NCBI GenBank assembly: GCA_934394595.1
Contig: CAKRRX010000077.1
Span: 1 to 12,214 of the forward strand
Source: an uncultured Blautia sp.
GTDB lineage: Bacteria > Bacillota > Clostridia > Lachnospirales > Lachnospiraceae
DNA: 12,214 bases
Direction of reading: 5' to 3'
The notes below the pieces were generated by a model, which did not search any database, was not told the DNA's origin, and worked only from the letters and a program-made list of their open reading frames with translations. This document shows positions 6,317-12,214 of the stretch, piece after piece (position 1 is the stretch's first letter; each line of letters starts with the position of its first letter). The position numbers and the translations under genes were made by a program.

Positions 6317-7459
6317 CTACCACCTGCTTTCAATCCATTTATACGTCTCGTCTTCCGCTGCCAGTATTTCATCCAGGTTCGGATTCTGGATCACCTTGTG
6401 TCTGTCCATAGACTGCCGGATGATCTCATAAATATCCAGGAATCTGATCTTTTCCTGCAGAAATTTCTTCACTGCCAGTTCATTGGCTGCATTAAATACA
6501 GTGGGCATACTTCCGCCCATTCTTGCAGCCTCCATAGCCATAGGAAGCCCCAGAAATGTGTCCATATCCGGATCCTCAAATGTGATCTCTTTTAATTTGT
6601 GAAAATCCAAGCGTTCTCCATCCAGGAAACGCCGCTCCGGATAATAAAGGGCATACTGAATGGGAAGCCGCATATCCGGGGTTCCCAGCTGCGCCATCAC
6701 AGCCCCATCCTTAAATTCCACCATGGAATGTATGATACTTTTGGGCTGGACAACCACCTGAATATGATCCAGATCCACATCAAACAGCCATCTGGCTTCC
6801 ATCACTTCCAGACCTTTGTTTACCAGAGTTGCAGAATCCACTGTGATCTTCTGGCCCATGACCCAGTTCGGATGCTTCAAGGTATCAGCAAGAGTAACCT
6901 GCTGAAGATCTTTTGTCTTTTTTCCCCGGAAAGGACCGCCGGAAGCTGTGATCAGAAGCTTCTCCACCTGTCTTCTCTCTTCGCCGTGAAGGGCCTGAAA
7001 AATGGCACTGTGTTCACTGTCTACCGGCAGGATCTTTACCCCGTATTCCTTTGCCATAGGAATGATCAGATGTCCTGCTGTCACAAGGGTCTCCTTATTT
7101 GCAAGAGCGATATCCTTGCCTGCCCGGATTCCCTCCATGGTAGGACGGATTCCGATCATGCCAACTACAGCAGTAACTAAAATCTCCACTTCCGGCATAC
7201 GCGCCAGCTCCAAAAGCCCTTCCATACCGGAAACGATCTTGATATCAGTATCCTTCAGACGCACTGCCAGATCCTTTGCAGCAGCTTCCTCCCACACTGC
7301 GATCAGCTGTGGATGAAACTCTCTTGCCTGTTCTTCCAGAAGCTTTACATTTTTCCCGGCACTGATGCCCAGTACTTCAATATCTCCATTGGCTCTTACC
7401 ACATCCAGAGTCTGTGTTCCAATAGAACCTGTGGAGCCTAAAATTGCAATTTTCTTCAT
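6317..7459 (-). CDS. dxr: 1-deoxy-D-xylulose 5-phosphate reductoisomerase
   Basis: 380 aa from ATG 7459, chosen because AAAGGA (7474-7469) precedes it by 9 bases and MKKIAILGSTGSIG is the family N-terminus. An ATG six codons earlier (7477) has no ribosome binding site. Dxr converts DXP to 2-C-methyl-D-erythritol 4-phosphate with NADPH, the committed step of the MEP isoprenoid pathway. The NADPH-binding GSTGSIG is at 8-14. PVDSEH (145-150) holds metal ligands D147 and E149. NKGLEVMEARW (214-224) holds substrate-binding N214 and K215 and the third metal ligand, E218. Length is normal and all key residues are present. Its products feed UppS, encoded two genes upstream in the same operon. This is the target family of fosmidomycin. 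Confidence 0.97.
   Translation of the reverse strand: MKKIAILGSTGSIGTQTLDVVRANGDIEVLGISAGKNVKLLEEQAREFHPQLIAVWEEAAAKDLAVRLKDTDIKIVSGMEGLLELARMPEVEILVTAVVGMIGIRPTMEGIRAGKDIALANKETLVTAGHLIIPMAKEYGVKILPVDSEHSAIFQALHGEERRQVEKLLITASGGPFRGKKTKDLQQVTLADTLKHPNWVMGQKITVDSATLVNKGLEVMEARWLFDVDLDHIQVVVQPKSIIHSMVEFKDGAVMAQLGTPDMRLPIQYALYYPERRFLDGERLDFHKLKEITFEDPDMDTFLGLPMAMEAARMGGSMPTVFNAANELAVKKFLQEKIRFLDIYEIIRQSMDRHKVIQNPNLDEILAAEDETYKWIESRW
6320..6325 (-). promoter_or_regulatory. Ribosome binding site of rseP inside the dxr 3' end
   Basis: The minus strand reads AGGTGG, then TAG (dxr stop) and G before TTG 6315. The 4-base spacing to the rare TTG codon is tight, suggesting reduced or coupled initiation. 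Confidence 0.55.
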
Positions 7460-7510
7460 CTCCAAATGTCCTTTCATTTCTGCTTATAAAAACAAGCATG
7501 AACAGCTTTT

Positions 7511-7527
7511 TGACCTTTTGCCCCTGA
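7511..7527 (-). repeat. 17-base intergenic repeat, copy in the cdsA-dxr spacer
   Basis: TGACCTTTTGCCCCTGA is identical to bases 9099-9115. It begins 6 bases past the cdsA stop. The partner arm seen in the other copy is absent, so no comparable hairpin forms. The rest of the 73-base spacer shows only a short GCTT/AAGC pair. Confidence 0.7.
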
Positions 7528-7532
7528 TATCA

Positions 7533-8327
7533 TCAGATTCCAAGCACCAGTTTTGCAAGGAAATAAATAGCTGGTGCAGTAAAGATCACACTGTCAAACC
7601 GGTCAAGGATTCCACCATGTCCCGGGATCAGCTTTCCGTAATCCTTGATTCCCTGATTTCTCTTGATTGCAGATGCAGCCAGATCGCCTACCATGGAAAT
7701 CAGCGCTCCCACAGCACAGATCAGGGCATATTCTGCCATAGGTCCCTGTGTAGCAGCTGCATAGATCACACCAAGAAGTGCAGCACCGGCTACTCCGCCA
7801 ATTCCACCTTCCACGGATTTCTTCGGACTTAAGATCGGCGCCATCTTATGCTTGCCAATGAGCATACCCACACAGTAAGCGCAGGTATCGCAGCCCCAGG
7901 AGCAAAGGAAGATCAGCCATACCAGAAATTTTCCATCTGGCAGATTTCTGGTAAGATAAATAAAGGAAAGCATCACAGCCACATATACTACTCCGAAAAA
8001 GGCCGGCATCACCTGTTCAGCATTAAAACGCGGATACGTAAACACATACACAAACATGAAGATCATGAATGCAAGGATCACGCCCATCATTCCGTATTTT
8101 TCAAAATCGATCATCATCAGGATATAATAGATCACAGCTGCCAGATAACCTGCAATTTCCAGTGCATTAAAGCTGTCAGTACGTACTTTCATAGCCTTAT
8201 ACAGTTCCTGCATTCCGATCAGGGAAATTCCAAGCAGCGTAAAAAACAGAACATAGCCTCCACTGATAATAGTCAGAAGTGCCACTGCCACAAGGACAAT
8301 ACCACTCAAAAGACGTGTCTTAAACAT
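7533..8327 (-). CDS. cdsA: Phosphatidate cytidylyltransferase (CDP-diglyceride synthase)
   Basis: 264 aa. Makes CDP-diacylglycerol from phosphatidate and CTP, the branch point for membrane phospholipids. It is an integral membrane protein with about seven or eight hydrophobic segments. Residues 142-178 carry the conserved CSWGCDTCAY...SPKKSVEGG stretch. Residues 219-245 carry the CDS signature: SAIKRNQGIKDYGKLIPGHGG, ending in DRFD (D242, R243, D245), with the expected KD and HGG residues. Its ATG lies one base after the uppS stop. Its ribosome binding site, AAGGAGGAG (8340-8332), overlaps the last uppS codons, so the two are very probably translationally coupled. Length and motifs are normal. 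Confidence 0.97.
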   Translation of the reverse strand: MFKTRLLSGIVLVAVALLTIISGGYVLFFTLLGISLIGMQELYKAMKVRTDSFNALEIAGYLAAVIYYILMMIDFEKYGMMGVILAFMIFMFVYVFTYPRFNAEQVMPAFFGVVYVAVMLSFIYLTRNLPDGKFLVWLIFLCSWGCDTCAYCVGMLIGKHKMAPILSPKKSVEGGIGGVAGAALLGVIYAAATQGPMAEYALICAVGALISMVGDLAASAIKRNQGIKDYGKLIPGHGGILDRFDSVIFTAPAIYFLAKLVLGI

Positions 8328-8328
8328 C

Positions 8329-9036
8329 TTACTCCTCCTTTACCCCACCGTATCTTCTGTCTCTTTGATTATATTTCTCTATGGCACGTACTAATTCAGC
8401 TTTGTTAAAATCCGGCCATGCCACATCTGTAAAATAAAATTCCGTATACGCCATCTGCCACATCAGGAAATTTGAAAGACGCTGTTCCCCACTGGTTCGG
8501 ATCATAAGGTCTGGATCTGGCACTCCGGCGGTGTCCAGATAACCGCTGATTCTCTCTTCTGTCACATCCTCAGGGGACAACTTTCCATCTGCCACGTCCT
8601 GAACCATTTTTTTCATGCCACGTGTGATCTCATCACGGCTTCCATAATTCATGGCAATCTGAAAATATAATTCATCATAATCCTTGGAAAATTCTTCCAG
8701 CTTCCGGATGCTTTCCTGAATATCCGGTGCAAAAGCAGAAATATCTCCAATGATCTTAATTTTCATTTTGTTATCTCTGGAAATCTTGATACATTTTTTC
8801 AGATAGCTGCGAAACAGCTTCATCAGACCATCCACTTCATCCTTGGATCGTCTCCAGTTTTCTGTGGAAAATGCATAGACAGTCAGATATTTCACGCCCA
8901 GATCTTTGATATCATAACAGATTTTTTCCAGGTTGGCACAGCCCTTTACATGTCCATATCCTCTTGGCATTCCCTTTGCTTTTGCCCACCGTCCGTTGCC
9001 ATCCAGAATAATGGCAATATGATTGGGTACGTTCAT
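8329..9036 (-). CDS. uppS: Isoprenyl transferase (undecaprenyl diphosphate synthase)
   Basis: 235 aa from ATG 9036, with AAGGAG (9048-9043) 6 bases upstream. This cis-prenyltransferase adds isopentenyl diphosphate units to farnesyl diphosphate to form the C55 carrier of peptidoglycan and wall polymers. LDGNGRWA (11-18) includes the catalytic Asp D12. FSTENWRR (56-63) is the second conserved block. DLMIRTSGEQRLSNF (176-190) and the following AYTEFYF...WPDF provide the diphosphate-binding Arg residues and Mg-binding Glu. No membrane segment; the enzyme is cytosolic or peripheral. It uses precursors made through dxr in the same cluster. Normal family length. Confidence 0.97.
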   Translation of the reverse strand: MNVPNHIAIILDGNGRWAKAKGMPRGYGHVKGCANLEKICYDIKDLGVKYLTVYAFSTENWRRSKDEVDGLMKLFRSYLKKCIKISRDNKMKIKIIGDISAFAPDIQESIRKLEEFSKDYDELYFQIAMNYGSRDEITRGMKKMVQDVADGKLSPEDVTEERISGYLDTAGVPDPDLMIRTSGEQRLSNFLMWQMAYTEFYFTDVAWPDFNKAELVRAIEKYNQRDRRYGGVKEE

Positions 9037-9078
9037 AATCTTCTCCTTATGTTTATTTAAAATCCTTTTTTATATGAG

Positions 9079-9116
9079 GTTAGGGGCAAAAAGTCCTCTG
9101 ACCTTTTGCCCCTGAC
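9079..9116 (-). repeat. Intergenic hairpin element between frr and uppS containing the 17-base repeat
   Basis: Bases 9079-9095 pair with 9100-9116 to give a 17-bp stem around a 4-base loop. On the transcribed minus strand there is one C-A mismatch and one G-U pair. The core AGGGGCAAAA/TTTTGCCCCT is perfect. It sits inside the 112-base frr-uppS spacer. No T tract follows on the minus strand, so it does not look like an ordinary terminator. The 3' arm repeats bases 7511-7527. Possible roles are RNA processing, transcript stabilisation or a dispersed repeat family. Confidence 0.75.
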
Positions 9117-9148
9117 ATTTCTTATACAGTTACTGTTCGCAGGCAATA

Positions 9149-9703
9149 TTATACTGTCATAATCTCCTTGCCTTTATTCTCAACAGCAGCATCTACATCT
9201 TTGATATACTTATCTGTAAGCTTCTGGATCTTGTCCTCCAGCTCTTTGATCTCGTCCTCAGATACATCCTCTTCTTTTTTTAGTTTTTTGTATGCATCAT
9301 TTGCATCACGACGGATGTTGCGGACAGCTACCTTGGCAGCCTCTCCTTTTTTCTTGATATCCTTTACCAGCTCTTTACGGCGCTCCTCTGTAAGCTCCGG
9401 AAAGATAAGACGGATAATCTTGCCATCATTGCTTGGGTTCAGCCCCAGATCAGAAGTAAGGATTGCTTTTTCAATTCCTTTGATCAGACTGGATTCCCAT
9501 GGCTGGATCTGGATCATGCGTGCTTCCGGAACTGTGATATTTGCCACCTGCTGAAGTGGTGTAGGTGATCCATAATAATCAACAGTCAGTTTATCCAGAA
9601 TATGGGGATTTGCACGACCTGCACGGATCGTTGTCAGCTCTGCTTCCAGGCTTGCAAGTGTTTTTTTCATTTTCTCTTCATACTTCTGAATTCTCTCATC
9701 CAT
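9149..9703 (-). CDS. frr: Ribosome recycling factor
   Basis: 184 aa from ATG 9703. An upstream in-frame ATG (9727) is rejected because the stretch between contains AGAGGGAG (9720-9713), an ideal ribosome binding site 9 bases before ATG 9703, and because 184 residues is the family length. With EF-G, RRF splits the post-termination 70S ribosome. The N-terminus [12 protein letters not shown] begins the first helix of the three-helix bundle. Conserved [10 protein letters not shown] follows, then the beta domain ([22 protein letters not shown]) and the long C-terminal helices ([31 protein letters not shown]). It follows pyrH by 44 bases and is followed by an unusually long spacer holding a hairpin. 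Confidence 0.97.
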   Translation of the reverse strand: MDERIQKYEEKMKKTLASLEAELTTIRAGRANPHILDKLTVDYYGSPTPLQQVANITVPEARMIQIQPWESSLIKGIEKAILTSDLGLNPSNDGKIIRLIFPELTEERRKELVKDIKKKGEAAKVAVRNIRRDANDAYKKLKKEEDVSEDEIKELEDKIQKLTDKYIKDVDAAVENKGKEIMTV

Positions 9704-9747
9704 AAAATTAATCTCCCTCTTTATCATTTTCTGCCTGTGGCAGATTT

Positions 9748-10449
9748 TTATACGGTAACCTTTGTACCGGAGAATTTTCCGTGAACGGTATTCACGATGC
9801 TGTTCTCCTCATCCAGTGCAAATACCAGCATAGGCATTTTCTGCTCCAGACACATAATGGAAGCTGTCAGATCCATTGCTGCAAGCTTCTTGTCCACTAC
9901 TTCCTGAATGGAAATCTCATCATATTTTACAGCATTTGGGTTTACCTTTGGATCGCTGTCATAAATGCCATCAACTGCCTTTGCCAGAAGAATGGCATCT
10001 GCCTCGATCTCAACTGCACGAAGTACAGTAGCCGTATCTGTGGAAAAATACGGATGTCCGGTACCGCCGGCAAAAAATACCAGTTTTCCCTGTGCAAAGC
10101 TCTCTTCCACGCTGTCCTTAGAATACAGCTTGGTAAATGCACCGCATGCAAATGGGGTATAGATCTCAGTTTTAAGACCTGTATATCTGCAAAGATCAGA
10201 TACATAGATACAATTCATGATGGTAGCAAGCATTCCGATCTGGTCTGCCTTATTGCGGTCGATGGTCTCACTGGTACGTCCTCTCCAGAAATTTCCTCCG
10301 CCGATCACGATACCGATCTGGACACCTTCATCGGAAATTGCCTTGATCTGCTTTGCAACAGCAAGCACCGTGGCCTCATCAAAGCCTGTTTTCTTCGGAC
10401 CTGCAAGGGCCTCTCCACTTAACTTCAGTAATACTCTTTTCATTTCCAT
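9748..10449 (-). CDS. pyrH: Uridylate kinase (UMP kinase)
   Basis: 233 aa from ATG 10449: AGGA (10460-10457) lies 7 bases upstream. An ATG two codons later (10443) also begins a plausible [13 protein letters not shown]. The open frame reaches 10482, but that would overlap the lipoprotein gene. PyrH phosphorylates UMP to UDP with ATP, is hexameric and cytosolic, and is usually activated by GTP and inhibited by UTP. Motifs: KLSGEAL (9-15), GGGNFWRG (50-57), [10 protein letters not shown] (67-76), [12 protein letters not shown] (130-141), GIYDSDP (161-167). It belongs to the amino acid kinase family. It starts 26 bases after the lipoprotein stop and is probably on the same transcript. The usual rpsB and tsf neighbours are absent. 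Confidence 0.96.
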   Translation of the reverse strand: MEMKRVLLKLSGEALAGPKKTGFDEATVLAVAKQIKAISDEGVQIGIVIGGGNFWRGRTSETIDRNKADQIGMLATIMNCIYVSDLCRYTGLKTEIYTPFACGAFTKLYSKDSVEESFAQGKLVFFAGGTGHPYFSTDTATVLRAVEIEADAILLAKAVDGIYDSDPKVNPNAVKYDEISIQEVVDKKLAAMDLTASIMCLEQKMPMLVFALDEENSIVNTVHGKFSGTKVTV

Positions 10450-10475
10450 TCTTTTATCCTGCCTTATTTTAATAA

Positions 10476-11417
10476 TTACCAAACCTGAGCAACCACTTCA
10501 TTGCCGCTTTCATCTACAGTAGTAGAAACCGTAAAGGTGTCATAATAGTGATATCCTGTCTCACCGGTCTCCGGCTCATTCTCATAATCACTGCCATTGG
10601 CATCTCCAAGAGCTGCAATCAGACTGCTAAGAGGCTGTCCGATATACTGTCTGGCCTGATCTGCACTTGCATCCGTATGATTATCCGGGTCCGGGGCAGC
10701 TGTAGGCTGTACATTCGAAGGATCCGGGGTAGCTGTAGGATCTGGGGTTTCCGATCCAGATGTCCCATCACCGTCATCCTGGGAATCATCAGAACTGCTG
10801 TCATCCAGTCCCAGACGTTTCTTCACATCATTCAGTGTGGAAACCTCCTGCTTGCTGCTGCCAGTGATATAGGTAGCATATGGAATGGAATCGTCTCCTG
10901 TTCCATCCATCCGCAGGGTGATCTGGGATATAGCCAGAAGGGGAAGCTTACGGAAATAGCACTCTGACAGATTCTCATCTGTATATACAATACGAATGTC
11001 AAAGCTTGTCACTGCATTCCCTTCAGAATCCTTCACATCTTTGTCATAGTAATAAAGTGCCTTATCCCCATCTTTCAAAGTGAACAGGCTATTGATCAGA
11101 TCCTCGCCCCACTCATCATCATCGTCAGATGTTGGCCGGATATATAACTGCGCAATATCATCACCTGTCTCATTGACAAGGATCAGCTTGGAAGCTGTAT
11201 CTGTCTTGTCACCGATCACATTCTTGATATCCGCATCTGTGGACTCCTGCATATCCACAAGAGCGCCGCTATTGGCATCAGAAGTATCTGTATCCTGTGC
11301 AGGAACCACAGTCACCTGTGCATCCTGAGTGGTATCATCAGTCTTTTTCTTACCGCACCCGGCTGCTGTAACAGCAACAAGCAGAAGTGCTGCAAGAACT
11401 AAATAACGTTTTTTCAT
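10476..11417 (-). CDS. Predicted lipoprotein with acidic and Pro/Thr-rich linkers, function unknown
   Basis: 313 aa from ATG 11417, preceded by GGGAGGA (11433-11427) at 9 bases. A GTG at 11435 in the same frame overlaps that site and is rejected. The N-terminus MKKRYLVLAALLLVAVTAAGC is a lipoprotein signal with the lipidated Cys at 21, so the protein should be anchored outside the membrane. A Thr/Asp-rich linker follows, then a globular part (about 80-205) including LILVNETGDDIAQLYIRP and SFDIRIVYTD, with beta-strand character. A Ser/Asp stretch and a TPDPTATPDP-type proline linker (about 210-250) lead to a C-terminal domain: AREQ-like helix, then YIGQPLSSLIAALGD (about 258-272) and alternating strands ending at VW, faintly like small SmpA/BamE-type lipoprotein domains. 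I do not recognise the full protein. It heads the pyrH-rseP cluster behind a good promoter. Confidence 0.8.
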   Translation of the reverse strand: MKKRYLVLAALLLVAVTAAGCGKKKTDDTTQDAQVTVVPAQDTDTSDANSGALVDMQESTDADIKNVIGDKTDTASKLILVNETGDDIAQLYIRPTSDDDDEWGEDLINSLFTLKDGDKALYYYDKDVKDSEGNAVTSFDIRIVYTDENLSECYFRKLPLLAISQITLRMDGTGDDSIPYATYITGSSKQEVSTLNDVKKRLGLDDSSSDDSQDDGDGTSGSETPDPTATPDPSNVQPTAAPDPDNHTDASADQARQYIGQPLSSLIAALGDANGSDYENEPETGETGYHYYDTFTVSTTVDESGNEVVAQVW

Positions 11418-11471
11418 AATATATATTCCTCCCACAAAACGGAATCAGTTGTCCAGTTTTTGTTCTACATT

Positions 11472-11500
11472 ATTATTACAGAGTATGACAGACTTGTCAA
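11472..11500 (-). promoter_or_regulatory. Sigma-A promoter for the lipoprotein-pyrH-frr-uppS-cdsA-dxr-rseP cluster
   Basis: On the minus strand, TTGACA (11500-11495) is a perfect -35. After exactly 17 bases comes AATAAT (11477-11472), matching five of six bases of the -10 consensus. It lies about 55 bases before the lipoprotein ATG and within the 111-base gap after the response regulator gene. A TGACA/TGTCA inverted repeat (11486-11499) overlaps the -35 and could be an operator, but is short. Confidence 0.8.
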
Positions 11501-11528
11501 CCGAACCGTGGAGGATTTCATACAATTT

Positions 11529-12214
11529 TTATAGTTTTGTGTTCCGGTACTCGTTTGCAGAAAGACCCTCCAATTTCTTAAATACCCTGGAAAAATGGGC
11601 CACATCTGTAAATCCCACCATCTCCGAAATGTCTGCAATACGAAGCTGCATCTCATTTAAAAGTTCCTTTGCATGCTCCACCCGGATCTGATTGAGGATC
11701 TCGGAAAAATTCCTACCCTCATGCTTGTTAAGAAGCTTACTTAAGTGCCACTGGCTTACATATGTCTTCTCTGCAACCAGCCCCAGTGTCAACTTCTGGG
11801 CATAATTTTCTTCCATATAGGCAAGTGCATTTTTCACAATAAAACATCCTGCCGAATTTTCCTCGTTGCTTTCCTCTTTAGGTTCCACATTATTTTTCTT
11901 TAGTGCGTCTGCCATCACCCTAAGTGCCTCTTCAATCTCCTCAAGCTTGGAGGGCTTGAGAAGAAAACGGCACACTCCCAGCCGCAGAGCCTCCTGACAG
12001 TAATCAAAATCACGATAGCCTGTCAAAATGCTGATCTGCATCTGGGGAAATTCTGATTTCAGCGCTGCGATCATCTTCAGACCATCCATTCCAGGCATAG
12101 AAATATCTGTAAAAACAATATCCGGTGAATTTTCCCGGATGGTTTCCAGTCCTTCCTTTCCATTGTACGCACAGGCAACCACCCTGCAGCCGTATTTTTC
12201 CCATGGAACCAGTT
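11529..12214 (-). CDS. Response regulator, receiver plus AraC-type DNA-binding domain (YesN-like), start outside window
   Basis: 227 residues are visible; the reading frame stays open to the window edge, and the receiver's N-terminal acidic pair lies outside. The apparent GTG start at 12182 is internal, because VPWEKYGCRVVACAYNGKE is the usual second helix and strand of a receiver. The phosphorylated Asp is D36 of the visible part, in DIVFTDISMPGMDGL (31-45). SILTGYRDF and FLLKPS supply the switch Thr and the conserved Lys-Pro. A linker leads to an AraC-type double helix-turn-helix (about 130-224): LTLGLVAEKTYVSQWHLSKL, then IADISEMVGFTDVAHFSRVF and KKLEGLSANEYR. Such proteins are partnered with sensor kinases, often near sugar-uptake genes; the partner must be outside the window. 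No clear terminator follows it. Confidence 0.93.
   Translation of the reverse strand, partial: LVPWEKYGCRVVACAYNGKEGLETIRENSPDIVFTDISMPGMDGLKMIAALKSEFPQMQISILTGYRDFDYCQEALRLGVCRFLLKPSKLEEIEEALRVMADALKKNNVEPKEESNEENSAGCFIVKNALAYMEENYAQKLTLGLVAEKTYVSQWHLSKLLNKHEGRNFSEILNQIRVEHAKELLNEMQLRIADISEMVGFTDVAHFSRVFKKLEGLSANEYRNTKL

Noticed and set aside
9730..9744. Hairpin TCTGCC-TGT-GGCAGA just after pyrH, followed by TTTTT on the plus strand
   Set aside because: The T tract is on the plus strand, where no gene is transcribed towards it; on the transcribed strand the hairpin is followed by AAAAT, so it is not a terminator between pyrH and frr. It may affect RNA stability, but the stem is only 6 bp.
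12180..12182. GTG as the real start of the response regulator
   Set aside because: Ten in-frame codons upstream (VPWEKYGCR region) continue the receiver domain and a receiver starting there would lack its first strand and acidic pocket, so the gene runs off the window.
1..12214. CRISPR array, riboswitch or T-box leader
   Set aside because: No set of regularly spaced direct repeats was seen. The only gene-free gaps are short (all under 300 bases) and contain the terminators, promoters and repeats listed, without recognisable riboswitch or T-box motifs.

Overview
The window looks like chromosomal DNA of a spore-forming Clostridia, most likely a Lachnospiraceae member. The case rests on a SleC-type spore cortex-lytic enzyme, a ComEC-like secreted metallo-beta-lactamase with a C-terminal Cys cluster, AGGAGG-type ribosome binding sites, moderate GC, and a Leu tRNA with an AAG anticodon. 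The family assignment is inference, because no 16S gene or other marker is present.

Layout. Bases 1-68 are the 3' part of a class II tRNA-Leu (+), followed by an intrinsic terminator. Bases 292-2223 (-) encode a single-gene unit: an N-terminal RelA/SpoT-type alarmone synthetase domain joined to about 460 residues that I cannot assign to a family. It has its own candidate promoter and a strong terminator. Next comes a secreted ComEC-type metallo-beta-lactamase (-), divergent from a SleC-like cortex-lytic enzyme (+). The SleC-like gene converges on the next operon across a strong bidirectional terminator.

From about 11.5 kb down to 5.0 kb (-) runs a seven-gene cluster: lipoprotein, pyrH, frr, uppS, cdsA, dxr, rseP. 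A good sigma-A promoter (TTGACA, 17 bp, AATAAT) precedes the lipoprotein, and no convincing terminator interrupts the series before the end of rseP. The cluster links UMP phosphorylation (PyrH), ribosome recycling (Frr), isoprenoid precursor supply (Dxr), undecaprenyl diphosphate synthesis (UppS), CDP-diacylglycerol synthesis (CdsA) and intramembrane proteolysis (RseP). It is a variant of the widely conserved pyrH-frr-uppS-cdsA-dxr-rseP order, with a lipoprotein in front and no rpsB or tsf next to it. The right edge holds most of a receiver plus AraC-type response regulator (-), whose start lies outside the window.

Most of the window is ordinary housekeeping DNA. The best candidate for something undescribed is the RelA/SpoT fusion protein next to the tRNA. 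Secondary points are a 17-base intergenic repeat found twice in the operon (once as half of a strong hairpin), the tRNA-Leu(AAG), and the lipoprotein heading the operon.
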